This document shows, piece by piece, positions 53,879-62,896 of a DNA stretch of 64,000 nt (the stretch's first letter is position 1; every line of letters starts with the position of its first letter). Under the pieces are notes generated by a model. That model was not told the DNA's origin, searched no databases, and worked only from the letters and a program-made list of their open reading frames with translations. The DNA comes from Streptomyces sp. NBC_01723 (GTDB lineage Bacteria; Actinomycetota; Actinomycetes; Streptomycetales; Streptomycetaceae): positions 124,001-188,000 of the forward strand of contig NZ_CP109171.1 of NCBI RefSeq assembly GCF_036246005.1, in the 5' to 3' direction. Made by a program: the position numbers and the translations under genes.

Positions 53879-54411
53879 CCTTGCCCGTTCGCCGGGCTCT
53901 GACTGCCACCGCCACCACCGGTCTCCTGCTGCTGGCCGCGTCCGCCTGCTCCGACGACTCACCCGCCGAGCAGACACCGGCCACCGACTCCACGTCGTCG
54001 GCGTCCGGGCAGCCGCAGACCTCGGTGTCAGCAAGCGCGTCCGGCTCAGACAGGAGAACTCCGATGGACATCCGCGTCACCATCGACGGCCGACCCGTCG
54101 ACGCGACTTTGAACGACAGCCCCGCTGCCCGCGACCTCGCCTCCCTGCTCCCGCTCACCCTGGACCTGGAGGACTTCCACGGAACCGAGCGGATCGCCGA
54201 CCCGCCCAGGAAGCTGACCACCGAAGGCGCCCCCGAACCGGCCGCGGCAAAGGTCGGGGACATCGCCTACTTCGCACCGTGGGGAAACCTCGCCATCTTT
54301 TACAAGAACGGCCCCTCCGCCTCCCAAGATCTGCTGATCCTCGGCCACATCGACGCCGGCGCCGACCAGTTGTCCGGGGCCGGCCGGATCACCATCGAGG
54401 CCGCCTCCTGA
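53875..54411 (+). CDS. cyclophilin-like fold lipoprotein
   Basis: A 178-aa lipoprotein: signal with lipobox ASAC at about 22-25 (TATTGLLLLAASACSDD), then a Ser/Thr/Gln-rich linker to about residue 60. A cyclophilin-like-2 domain follows (MDIRVTIDGRPVDATLNDSP, SLLPLTLDLEDFHGTERIAD, GDIAYFAPWGNLAIFYKNGP). Members are related to E. coli YheB/TM1367-type proteins of unknown ligand. ATGA overlap with the upstream SDR-like gene ties a cytoplasmic and an exported product together. Confidence 0.8.
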   Translation: MTLPVRRALTATATTGLLLLAASACSDDSPAEQTPATDSTSSASGQPQTSVSASASGSDRRTPMDIRVTIDGRPVDATLNDSPAARDLASLLPLTLDLEDFHGTERIADPPRKLTTEGAPEPAAAKVGDIAYFAPWGNLAIFYKNGPSASQDLLILGHIDAGADQLSGAGRITIEAAS

Positions 54412-54452
54412 CCTCGCCCGCCCCACCTCCTCGTACGGGAAGAAGTTTTCGC

Positions 54453-55709
54453 ATGTCCTCCGCCACCGGGTCCGCCCCCGGCAAGCTGCCCTCCGTCGTC
54501 TGGGTGCTCGCCGCCGGCACGTTCCTGATGGGCACCACCGAGTTCGTCATCGCCGGTCTGCTGCCCGAGATGGCGGCCGACCTGAACGTGAGCCTGTCGC
54601 ATGCCGGCCTGTTGATCACCGCGTTCGCCGTCGGCATGATCGTCGGCGGGCCCACGATGGCCATGGCCACCCTGCGCCTGCCTCAGCGCCACACCCTCAT
54701 CGGCGCCCTCGCTGTCTTCGCCCTCGGGCACGCCGTCGCCGCGCTCAGCACCTCCTTCACCGTCGTGCTGATCGCCCGGGTGGTGACCGCCCTGGCCACC
54801 GGTGCGTTCTGGGCGGTCGGCTTCGTCATCGCCACCGCCGCCGCCGGCCCTGCGAGCGCCACGCGGGCGGTCAGCGTCATGATGGGCGGCCTCACGCTGG
54901 CCAACGTCGTCGGCGTGCCGATCGGCTCGTTCGTCGGTCAGTACACCGGCTGGCGCGGCCCGTTCTGGGCGCTGGCCGTCCTCGCCGCACTGGCCGCCGC
55001 GTTCGTCGGCCGGTTCGTCCCCCGCACCGAGCAGCGGGCCGAGGTGTCGGTGCGGGCCGAGGTCCGCGCCCTCAAGCAGGGGCGGCTGTGGCTGGCGCTC
55101 GGCGCGGCCGTGCTGATCATGGGCGGAGTGCTGGCGACGTACACCTACATCACTCCGCTGCTGACCGACCGGGCGGGCATACCGGAGGGTGCCGTGCCGC
55201 TGGTGTTGATCGCCTTCGGTGTCGGTGCTTTGGGCGGTACCGCGATCGGCGGGCGTCTGGGGGACCGCCGCCCGATGGTCACGACGATCACCGCGTCGGC
55301 GGCCACCGCCCTCATCCTGCTGGCCCTGATTCCGGCCTCCAGCAGTCCGTCGGCCGCCGTGGTCCTGGTCTTCGGTATGGCCGCGGCCGGGTTCACCGTC
55401 AACCCGGTCGTCACCTCCCTGGCCGTCCGCTTCGCCGGGGAGGCCCCCACCCTCACCTCGGCGCTGACCACCTCCGGCTACAACACCGGCATCGCCGCCG
55501 GCTCCCTCGTCGCGGGCCGGGCCCTGGACTCCTCGCTCGGCCTGACCGGACCGGCCCTGGTCGGCGCTGTCTTCGCCGTACTCACTCTGCTGCCCTTGAT
55601 CGCCCTCGCCCTGTGCGGCACCGCCCCCTTGCGGATCGTCGCCCACCACACCACCGACACCGAAGTACTGCGGCAGACAGCTGAAGCCGCCACGACGACC
55701 GCTCGCTGA
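54453..55709 (+). CDS. MFS exporter of the DHA1 (AraJ/SotB-like) group
   Basis: A 418-aa, twelve-helix transporter from ATG 54453 (MSSATGSAPGKLPSVVWVLA). TM1 FLMGTTEFVIAGLLPEMAAD is typical of the sugar-efflux/AraJ/SotB subgroup. Motif C-like GLTLANVVGVPIGSFVGQ lies in TM5, and LGDRRPM in the loop after TM8 corresponds to motif A. It exports sugars, arabinose-like compounds or drugs. Between the lipoprotein and an SDR gene of the same strand, probably one transcript. Confidence 0.88.
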   Translation: MSSATGSAPGKLPSVVWVLAAGTFLMGTTEFVIAGLLPEMAADLNVSLSHAGLLITAFAVGMIVGGPTMAMATLRLPQRHTLIGALAVFALGHAVAALSTSFTVVLIARVVTALATGAFWAVGFVIATAAAGPASATRAVSVMMGGLTLANVVGVPIGSFVGQYTGWRGPFWALAVLAALAAAFVGRFVPRTEQRAEVSVRAEVRALKQGRLWLALGAAVLIMGGVLATYTYITPLLTDRAGIPEGAVPLVLIAFGVGALGGTAIGGRLGDRRPMVTTITASAATALILLALIPASSSPSAAVVLVFGMAAAGFTVNPVVTSLAVRFAGEAPTLTSALTTSGYNTGIAAGSLVAGRALDSSLGLTGPALVGAVFAVLTLLPLIALALCGTAPLRIVAHHTTDTEVLRQTAEAATTTAR

Positions 55710-55746
55710 ACCCCACGCCCGTACACCTTCGTTGGGAGCAACCGCC

Positions 55747-56514
55747 ATGAACCCCACCTACGACTTCACCGGACAGGTCGCCTTCGTCACCGGCGCCTCC
55801 TCCGGCATGGGCCTGGCCACCGCCCGCGCTTTCGCCGAAGCCGGGGCCGCCGTCGCGCTCGCCGACATCAACGAGGATGCCGTGAACGCTGCGGCCAAGC
55901 AGCTCGCGGACGACGGCCATCAGGTCCTCGGGCTGATCTGCGATGTCAGCGACGAGGACCAGGTCGCCGCCGTGGTCGACCGCACGGTCGAAGCCTTCGG
56001 CCGGCTCGACATGGCCTACAACAACGCCGGGATCATGCCCCCTCCCACCGACGCCGCAGACGAGAGCGCGGACCAGTTCGACCGTGTCCAGAACATCAAC
56101 CTGCGGGGCATCTGGGCGAGCGTGAAGCACGAACTGCGCCACATGCGCACCCAGGGCAGCGGGACGATCGTCAACTGCTCCTCGCTCGGCGGGCTGGTCG
56201 GCAACCCTGGCCGCGCCGCCTACCACGCCACCAAGCACGGCGTGATCGGCCTGACCAAGAGCGCCGCCCTCGAATACGGCTCCCGCGGCGTCCGGATCAA
56301 CGCCGTCTGCCCCGGCACGATCAGCACCCCGATGGTCGACGCCATGGTCGCGGGCGGAGAACTCGACCGCAGCCAGGCCGAAGCGGGCCAGGCCATCGAC
56401 CGGCTCGGCACCGCAGACGAGATCGCCCAGGCCGTGCTGTGGCTGTGCAGCGACGGCGCCAGCTACGTCACCGGCATCGCCCTGCCCGTCGACGGCGGCT
56501 ACACCGCCCAGTAA
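55747..56514 (+). CDS. classical short-chain dehydrogenase/reductase
   Basis: A 255-aa SDR, ATG 55747 with TTGGGAG upstream. All classical motifs are present: TGASSGMG (14-21), DMAYNNAGIM (NNAG), VNCSSLGG (catalytic Ser), AAYHATKHGV (YxxxK) and the PG motif INAVCPGTISTPM. An acidic ADINED after strand 2 indicates NAD(H) preference. C-terminal ITGIA-type strand SYVTGIALPVDGGYTAQ. Oxidises a secondary alcohol or reduces the ketone. Confidence 0.9.
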   Translation: MNPTYDFTGQVAFVTGASSGMGLATARAFAEAGAAVALADINEDAVNAAAKQLADDGHQVLGLICDVSDEDQVAAVVDRTVEAFGRLDMAYNNAGIMPPPTDAADESADQFDRVQNINLRGIWASVKHELRHMRTQGSGTIVNCSSLGGLVGNPGRAAYHATKHGVIGLTKSAALEYGSRGVRINAVCPGTISTPMVDAMVAGGELDRSQAEAGQAIDRLGTADEIAQAVLWLCSDGASYVTGIALPVDGGYTAQ

Positions 56515-56677
56515 CCACCCCCGGGCCGCGTACGACACGACGCCCGCGCCCCACTCTTCAACGAACCGAACCCGCGTAAGCCTCCTGGCTGCCAGGAGGC
56601 CATCGGGCCATGCCCGCTCCCGCACGGGCGCCACCGCTGTGCTGTTGACCCTGTCCACGACGTGAAGGTCTCCCCAC

Positions 56678-57325
56678 ATGCCCACCGAACCCGTCCCGCA
56701 AGAACCCGTCGCCATACCCACCGACCCGAAGTCGCGCATGGCGCCGACCCGGCGCACCTTCATCGCCACCGGCACGGCCGTCGGGACCGCCGTGGTCACC
56801 GGCACCGTCCTCGGCACCGACCTGCTGTCCGAGTCCAAGGCAGCAGCCGCCCCCTCGGCGCCCTCCAGCCTCCTCACCCTGACCGTCAACGGCACCCGCC
56901 ACACGGTCACGGTCGACAACCGCACCTCCCTACTGGACCTGCTGCGCGAGCACCTCGATCTGACCGGGGCGAAGAAGGGCTGCGACGCCGGAGCCTGCGG
57001 GGCCTGCACCGTCCTGGTCGACGGACGCCGGCAGAACGCCTGCCTCACCCTCGCGGTCCGGCTGGAGGGGGCCGAAGTCACCACCATCGAGGGACTGGCC
57101 GACAGCGACCAACTCCACTCGCTGCAGCAGGCGTTCATCGACGAAGACGCCTTCCAGTGCGGCTACTGCACCCCCGGCCAGATCGTCTCCGGCGTCGGCT
57201 GCATCAAGGAGGGCCATACCGACTCCCCGGAGGAGATCCGGGAGTGGATGAGCGGCAACCTGTGCCGCTGCGGGTGCTACGTCAAGATCGTGCGCGCGGT
57301 GGAACAAGCCGCGGGCCGGAAGTGA
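56678..57325 (+). CDS. paoA: molybdenum aldehyde oxidoreductase, 2Fe-2S subunit (PaoA-like)
   Basis: A 215-aa iron-sulfur subunit with a Tat signal (TRRTFIATGTAVG, Arg25-Arg26), then a plant-type [2Fe-2S] domain (KKGCDAGACGACTVLVDG with a fourth Cys in QNACLT) and a second helical [2Fe-2S] domain (FQCGYCTPGQI ... GNLCRCGCY). Same design as E. coli PaoA (YagT), including export. First of three genes in the order paoA-paoB-paoC. The trimer oxidises aldehydes to acids outside the cytoplasm. Confidence 0.88.
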   Translation: MPTEPVPQEPVAIPTDPKSRMAPTRRTFIATGTAVGTAVVTGTVLGTDLLSESKAAAAPSAPSSLLTLTVNGTRHTVTVDNRTSLLDLLREHLDLTGAKKGCDAGACGACTVLVDGRRQNACLTLAVRLEGAEVTTIEGLADSDQLHSLQQAFIDEDAFQCGYCTPGQIVSGVGCIKEGHTDSPEEIREWMSGNLCRCGCYVKIVRAVEQAAGRK

Positions 57326-57337
57326 GGGCCCGGCATC

Positions 57338-58318
57338 ATGTATCCCTTTGACTACACCCGTGTCTCCGACACGGAAGAGGCCCTCGCCGCGGGCCGTCGC
57401 GGTGGCCGCTACATCGCCGGGGGCACCACCCTGGTCGACCTGATGCGCGAGACCGTCGAGCGCCCCGAGACGCTGGTCGACATCAGCGGCCTGCCGCTGG
57501 ACGAGGTCACCGTCACCGAACGCGGCGGCCTGGGCATCGGTGCCCTGGTCACCATGTCGAAAGCCGCCGCCCACCCCAAGGTACGCACCCTCTTCCCGGT
57601 CGTCTCCCAGGCGCTGGAGCTGAGCGCGTCGGCGCAGCTGCGGAACATGGCCACCATCGGCGGGAACATCATGCAGCGCACCCGCTGCACCTACTTCCGC
57701 GACGTGACCGCTGCCTGCAACAAGCGCGCCCCGGGTTCGGGCTGCGCCGCCCGCGAAGGCTACAACCGCTCCCATGCCATCCTCGGCACCTCGGAAGTCT
57801 GCGTGGCGACCCACCCCTCCGACGTCGCCGTCGCGTTCGCCGCCCTGGAAGCCCGGGTTCATGTGCTGGGCGCCGACGGGCAACGGCAGATCCCGTTCGC
57901 CGACTTCCTGCTGCGCCCCGGCTCAACACCGAACCGGGAACAGGCGCTCAAGAGCGGCGAGTTGATCACCACAGTGGAGATTCCCGCTCTGCCCCGCCCG
58001 CTCGGGTCCGGATATCTGAAGGTCCGTGACCGGCAGTCCTACGAATTCGCCCTGACCTCGGCCGCCGTCGCCCTGCACGTGCGCCGCGGAGTGATCCGCG
58101 AGGCCAAGGTCGCGGCCGGCGCCGTGGGCACCGTCCCATGGAAGCTGCCCGCCGTCGAACAGCACCTCCTCGGCGAACGCCCCTCCCCATCCCTGTGGGC
58201 CGCCGCCGCCGCGAAGGCCGCGGACGGGGCCCGCCCGCTGGCCCACAACCGGTTCAAGACCGACCTGCTGAAGCGGACCGTCGAACGCCAGCTGCGCATC
58301 GTAGGAGGTACGAAGTGA
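57338..58318 (+). CDS. paoB: aldehyde oxidoreductase FAD subunit (PaoB-like)
   Basis: A 326-aa FAD-binding subunit of the CO dehydrogenase type: YIAGGTTLVDLMRETVERPE (FAD pyrophosphate loop, about 27-46) and LRNMATIGGNIMQRTRCTYF (second FAD contact). Cys residues in CTYFRDVTAACNKR, SGCAA and SEVCVA lie where PaoB carries its extra [4Fe-4S] cluster. Starts 12 nt after paoA and overlaps paoC (GTGA), showing a tight operon. Confidence 0.87.
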   Translation: MYPFDYTRVSDTEEALAAGRRGGRYIAGGTTLVDLMRETVERPETLVDISGLPLDEVTVTERGGLGIGALVTMSKAAAHPKVRTLFPVVSQALELSASAQLRNMATIGGNIMQRTRCTYFRDVTAACNKRAPGSGCAAREGYNRSHAILGTSEVCVATHPSDVAVAFAALEARVHVLGADGQRQIPFADFLLRPGSTPNREQALKSGELITTVEIPALPRPLGSGYLKVRDRQSYEFALTSAAVALHVRRGVIREAKVAAGAVGTVPWKLPAVEQHLLGERPSPSLWAAAAAKAADGARPLAHNRFKTDLLKRTVERQLRIVGGTK

Positions 58319-60513
58319 GCCCCCAGCCGCAGGCAGCCGTCGGCGCCCCGCTCTCCCGCGTGGAGGGACGACTCAAGGTCACCGGCAAGGCCCCCTACGC
58401 CGCCGAGCACGACATCAAGGGCGCCGTCCACGCGGTCATCGTCGACGCGAGCATCGGCCGTGGCCGCATCGCCTCCATCAACACCAGTGACGCCCTGGCC
58501 CAGCCGGGCGTGCTGGCGGTGATCCACCACGGCAACGCGCCGAAACTCCCCTACAAGGACAACCCCGCCTCGAACAACCCGCCCGGCGGGCGCAGGCTGC
58601 GGGTCTTCCAGGACGACCAGGTCCTCTTCCACGGCCAGCCCGTCGCCGTCGTCGTCGCCACCACCCTGGAGGCCGCGCAGCACGGCGCGAGCCTGGTCAA
58701 GGTCGCCTACGACTCCGAGAAGCCGTCCACCGACCTGACGAAGGCGCAGGCGGACAAGCCGACCGAGTACGCACGCGGTGACGCGGCGGCGGCCCTGCGC
58801 TCGGCGCCTGTGCGGATCGATGCGACCTATCGGATGGCGCGCAACCACCACAACGCAATGGAGCCGCACGCCACCATCGCCCGCTGGAGTGGCAGCAAGC
58901 TGACCGTGTGGGACAAGACGCAGTGGGTGGTCGGCACGCAGACCGAACTGTCCACCGTCTTCGGCCTGCCCGCCGACTCCGTGCGGGTGATCTCGCCGTA
59001 CGTCGGCGGCGGCTTCGGCAGCGGTCTGCGCTGCTGGCCCCACACCGTCGTCGCCGCCCTGGCCGCACGCGTGACGCGCCGCCCGGTCAAACTCGTCCTC
59101 AAGCGCCGGCAGCAGTACTTCAACACCGGCTTCCGCCCCTCCTACGAGTACCGGCTGAAGCTGGGCAGCAACCGGCAGGGCCGCCTGACGGCGATGGCCC
59201 ACGAGATGGACGCCGAGACGTCCTCGTACGAGACGTTCACCGAATCCGTCCTGATACCGGGGCAGATGCTCTACAGCACGCCGAACGTCAGCCAGGCGTA
59301 CCGGACGGTGCCGCTGGATGTGAACACCCCGCTCTACATGCGCGGCCCCGGCTTCGCCACCGCATCGTTCGTCATCGAATCGGCCATGGACGAACTCGCC
59401 GCCAAGCTCGGCATCGACCCGATCGAACTGCGCCGCCGCAACGAACCGTCCGAGGACGAGTCGAAGAACCTGCCCTTCTCCACCCGCCGGATGCGCGAGT
59501 GCTACACCATCGGGGCCCGCCAGTTCGGCTGGGACCAGCGCCGAGCCAAGCCCCGCTCGCGCCGTGAGGGTGACTGGCTGATCGGCATGGGCATGGCCGC
59601 CGGCGTCTACGACACCGCCCGCATGCCCGCCCAGGCCCGCATCCGTCTGGACGCGGACGGCACCGCGGTGGTCGACGCCGCCGCCAGCGACATGGGACCG
59701 GGCACCTACACCTCCCAGAGTCAGGTCGCCGCCGACGCCCTCGGCCTGACCATGCGCACCGTCACCTTCCGCCTCGGCGACTCCCTCTTCCCCCCGACCC
59801 CGCCGCACGGCGGATCGATGACCATGGCGAGCGTCGGCTCCGCCGTCCTCGACGGCTGCAACCAGGTCCGCCGCCAAGCCATCGAACTGGCCGTCGAAGA
59901 CCGCGAGTCACCTCTGTACGGGGTGAGTGCCGATGACGTCGTCGTACGGGGCGGGCGGCTGCACACCAAGGACAACCCGGCGCAGGGCGAGACGTACCAG
60001 AGTCTGCTGACCCGAAACAGGCGTTCCCACCTGGAAGCAGACGGCGCTTACGCTGGTCCCGCGGCGAAGGAGCGGCACTCCTTCTACGCCTACAACGCCA
60101 CCTTCGCCGAAGTCGCCGTCGACGCCGCCCTCGGTCTCGTGCGGGTGCGGCGCATGCTCGGCGTGTACGACGCAGGCCGCATCATCAGCCCCAAACTCGC
60201 CGAAAGCCAGGCGATCGGCGGCATCACCGGTGGCATCGGCACCGCCCTGCTGGAGCACACCGTCACCGACCACCGCGACGGCCGGATCGTGAACGCGAAC
60301 CTGGCCGACTACCTCGTCCCCGTCAGCGCCGACGTCCCCGACGTCCAGGCCATCTACCTCGACGGCGACGACCGCGAAGCGGACCCGCTCGGCGTCAAGG
60401 GACTCGGCGAAGTCGTCCACGTCGGCGTCGCGCCCGCCATCGCCAACGCCGTTTTCAACGCCACCGGCCGCCGCGTACGCCAACTCCCCATCACGGCCGA
60501 AGCACTCCTGTAA
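58315..60513 (+). CDS. paoC: aldehyde oxidoreductase molybdopterin subunit (PaoC-like)
   Basis: A 732-aa subunit (same length as E. coli PaoC) from GTG 58315 with AGGAGG 6 nt upstream. Segments: LSRVEGRLKVTGKAPYAAEH, the Mo-cofactor loop SPYVGGGFGSGLRCWPHTVV, the QSQVAADALG and TMASVGSAVLDG regions, and the catalytic Glu near residue 699 in VKGLGEVVHVG. Residues around the active site (RGPGFATASFVIESAMDELA) fit the xanthine oxidase superfamily. Probably binds molybdopterin cytosine dinucleotide. Last intact gene of the operon. Confidence 0.9.
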   Translation: MSPQPQAAVGAPLSRVEGRLKVTGKAPYAAEHDIKGAVHAVIVDASIGRGRIASINTSDALAQPGVLAVIHHGNAPKLPYKDNPASNNPPGGRRLRVFQDDQVLFHGQPVAVVVATTLEAAQHGASLVKVAYDSEKPSTDLTKAQADKPTEYARGDAAAALRSAPVRIDATYRMARNHHNAMEPHATIARWSGSKLTVWDKTQWVVGTQTELSTVFGLPADSVRVISPYVGGGFGSGLRCWPHTVVAALAARVTRRPVKLVLKRRQQYFNTGFRPSYEYRLKLGSNRQGRLTAMAHEMDAETSSYETFTESVLIPGQMLYSTPNVSQAYRTVPLDVNTPLYMRGPGFATASFVIESAMDELAAKLGIDPIELRRRNEPSEDESKNLPFSTRRMRECYTIGARQFGWDQRRAKPRSRREGDWLIGMGMAAGVYDTARMPAQARIRLDADGTAVVDAAASDMGPGTYTSQSQVAADALGLTMRTVTFRLGDSLFPPTPPHGGSMTMASVGSAVLDGCNQVRRQAIELAVEDRESPLYGVSADDVVVRGGRLHTKDNPAQGETYQSLLTRNRRSHLEADGAYAGPAAKERHSFYAYNATFAEVAVDAALGLVRVRRMLGVYDAGRIISPKLAESQAIGGITGGIGTALLEHTVTDHRDGRIVNANLADYLVPVSADVPDVQAIYLDGDDREADPLGVKGLGEVVHVGVAPAIANAVFNATGRRVRQLPITAEALL

Positions 60514-60667
60514 CCCGTGCACCCTGCGGTGCGCGGCGATCCGTCCGGCAGCACCCACACACACGGCGTCTGCCGGATCGCCGGGTCGCCGCCGCTCCGT
60601 CCCCCGTCGGACGGCGGCGGCCCACCCACCTCGTCCGACCACCGTGTTTCACCTGCGGAGAGAGCCC

Positions 60668-60720
60668 ATGCTGAATATCGCGGACACACTGCACCACTGG
60701 TGCCGTGAGCATCGCACCAG
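60668..60720 (+). pseudogene. XdhC/PaoD-type maturation factor, only the first residues remain
   Basis: ATG 60668, with GGAGAGAG ahead, gives MLNIADTLHHWCREHR, the characteristic start of Streptomyces XdhC/CoxI proteins (normally followed by a VxGSAPR region). After about residue 16 the sequence becomes unrelated. XdhC proteins insert the sulfurated Mo cofactor into PaoC-type subunits, so maturation would depend on another copy elsewhere. Confidence 0.55.
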
Positions 60721-61383
60721 GGCCGAGGCCATGCTGACGGTCAGGACAGCCCGGCGTGAAACAGGTAGGCGCATGGTGTTTCCCCTTCCGTTTCTCCCGT
60801 CCCACCAACAGCGGAGGCCCACGCCCATCCAGATGTCCTCCCCTTGGCCCCCCGGCTGGCCCCCGCTGAAGCCCGGAGGATGCCCACCGGGCCCAGTGGG
60901 TCTTGTCGCGTCGAGGGGGCCCTGCAGACAGCTCGGTGTGGGGCCGGGTGCGCTGTACCGGGCACCATGTCCTCCAGCATGATCCGTCGGACAGGGCCTA
61001 ACCGCAGGGCACCGCGCCTTCGCGCTCTTTGGCCCTTGCACGCGCACGGACAGCGGACTCAGACCACTGATGGTCGCGCCTCACGGCCCCACCCACGCAT
61101 CAGGCTCACCTCTGCGCTGCGGGCCCGGCCGCCGCGTCGCTCGGCGCCCTCGGTCACCACGCTCACGCCGTCGGCTGTCACGCACGTGGAATCGCGGACG
61201 GGCGGTGTGATTCGGCATGGCGCCTGACCTGGCGTGAGCGGTGCCTGCCTGAGCGGGGGATGCGCCCAGCTCGGTACGCCGAGACTGCCGTAGCACTGCT
61301 CTATTCCAGGGCCACAGTGCGGCGCTGCGGGTCATGGGTCGCCGGTCACGGGCGTAGCTGGTCCTAGATTCTGTCGTCAAATG
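60721..61383. other. 660-bp stretch without a supported gene
   Basis: Follows the XdhC truncation point. Several open frames occur but none resembles a protein family, and no strong hairpin or repeat is visible. The right edge contains the outer end of the following IS. Confidence 0.4.
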
Positions 61384-62203
61384 TCACGCCCACATCAGGA
61401 GTGATGCGAGGGTGACCGCTGCTTCGTAGGACTCGGTGGTCTTGTCATAGCGGGTGGCGATCGATGCCGCGCCACTGTTTCAAACGGTTGAAGCACCGCT
61501 CCACGATGTTGCGCTGCTTGTAGACAGTGCGGTCGAAGACTGGCGGCCGGCCACCCCGGCTGCCGCGCCGGGCCCGGTTCCGGGTCTGATCGGCCCGCTC
61601 GGGAATGGTGTGCGGGAAGTTCTTGGGGCGGAGCCAGGTGCGGATCGCCTTCGAGCTGTAGCCCTTGTCGCCCAGGACGAGAGCGGGCCTAACCCGTGGC
61701 CGCCCGGCGAGGCGGGACACCCGGATCGCTTCCGTCACCGTGGTGAACTGGGTGCAGTCGTTGCTGTTCCCGCTCGTCACGACGAAGCTGAGCGGGCGGC
61801 CGGATCCGTCGCAGGCTAGGTGGGTCTTGCTGGTCAGACCACCCCGGGACGATCTGAGCGCCTGGTCACGGAGCCCCCTTTTTTTTCGTGCCCCGGCTGC
61901 GTGCTGGTGAGCCCGGACGACCGTGGAGTCGACGGACACCAGCCAGTCGATGTCACCCGCCGCATCCGCTTTCGCCCGAGTGGCCCGCAGCATCCGGTCG
62001 AACGTGCCGTCCGTCGCCCACCTGCGGAATCGGGTGTGGAGCGTGGCCCACGGCCCATAACGCTCAGGCACGTCCCGCCACGCTGTCCCGGTCCGGAACT
62101 TCCACACGATCCCGTTCAGGATCCTGCGGACGTCCATCCGCTTCCGCCCCCGCAGCAAAACGGGCAGCAGTAGCCGGACGAACTCCCGTTCGGCATTGGA
62201 CAT
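61384..62203 (-). pseudogene. IS5-family transposase broken by a 4-bp duplication
   Basis: From ATG 62203 (SNAEREFVRLLLPVLLRGRK) the minus strand gives a DUF4096 domain (ILNGIVWKFRTGTAWRDVPE), first Asp block (WLVSVDSTVVRAHQHAAGAR), GGLTSKTHLACDG, second Asp (LVLGDKGYSSKAIRTWLRP) and the Glu block (KQRNIVERCFNRLKQWRGI). There ATCG is doubled (about 61457-61466), so the reading ends DRHPL. Removing one ATCG restores ATRYDKTTESYEAAVTLASL and a stop at 61384. A long A-run (61879-61887 complement) in the middle is read in frame. Confidence 0.8.
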
Positions 62204-62214
62204 GGCATCAAACC

Positions 62215-62763
62215 CTAGTGCAAGGTGGCCGACCATCGGACCAGGCAGTCCACCTCGATCAGGCCAGGGCCCGGAAGTTCGACGGTGCCGCGGAAGGGCC
62301 CGTCGCATCCCTCCAGGGGCGTCGCTTCCCCACCACTGAGTGGCCGGTGTGAGAAGCCTGCGTACCCCTTGCCCACCTCCAGCTTCAACGTAGTGCGCTC
62401 ACCGGTATACAGGAGGACATCCGGATGACGGCCCTCGACGCTCTTCACCAACTTGGGCAGCGAGCCTGCGGCGCGAAAGCCGATTTTCCAGCGGGGAAAC
62501 GGCGAACCATTGGACATCTTCTTGACCTTGAGGTGCGTGTACTCCCTGGGCACGATCGCCCGTACACGGTGACCGCCGAGGTTGTGCTTCACGAGCATGC
62601 GGCCCTGTTCGAGCCGATCGGGAGTGTTGATCAGTCCGTAGACGTAGAAACCGGCGAGAGTCCCGCCCTTGATCTCTACCACTGTGGTCTCACTCTTCGG
62701 AGCGTGACTGACGGGAACCGTGCCGTTCCCCCGGCCCTGGTGGGGCAGTTCTATGTCCTGCAT
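62215..62763 (-). CDS. hypothetical protein
   Basis: A 182-aa protein from ATG 62763 (MQDIELPHQGRGNGTVPVSH). Beta-rich: KSETTVVEIKGGTLAGFYVY, MLVKHNLGGHRVRAIVPREY, HPDVLLYTGERTTLKLEVGK and GTVELPGPGLIEVDCLV. No signal peptide or membrane helix. It looks like a beta-sandwich or OB-like protein; family not recognised. The 3' end touches the IS5 copy, so its last residues could be altered. Confidence 0.5.
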   Translation of the reverse strand: MQDIELPHQGRGNGTVPVSHAPKSETTVVEIKGGTLAGFYVYGLINTPDRLEQGRMLVKHNLGGHRVRAIVPREYTHLKVKKMSNGSPFPRWKIGFRAAGSLPKLVKSVEGRHPDVLLYTGERTTLKLEVGKGYAGFSHRPLSGGEATPLEGCDGPFRGTVELPGPGLIEVDCLVRWSATLH

Positions 62764-62896
62764 GCCCGCAGTCTGCCAGGGCCGGTCCTCCCAACAGAAT
62801 CTTGGCGCGTTCCCGCCACTCGGACCCACGGCAGCCGAAAGACTGGGTGTCGTCAAGTCTCGTTGGGGGCGTCCAAGGGCCTGTCTTCAGTTGCGA

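Noticed and set aside
54300..55757. 485-codon open frame opposite the MFS gene
   Set aside because: Gly/Arg/Asp-rich shadow of a transmembrane gene; no ribosome site or domain.
58039..59877. 612-codon open frame on the minus strand opposite paoC
   Set aside because: Antisense shadow; the plus strand carries the complete molybdopterin subunit with its operon context.
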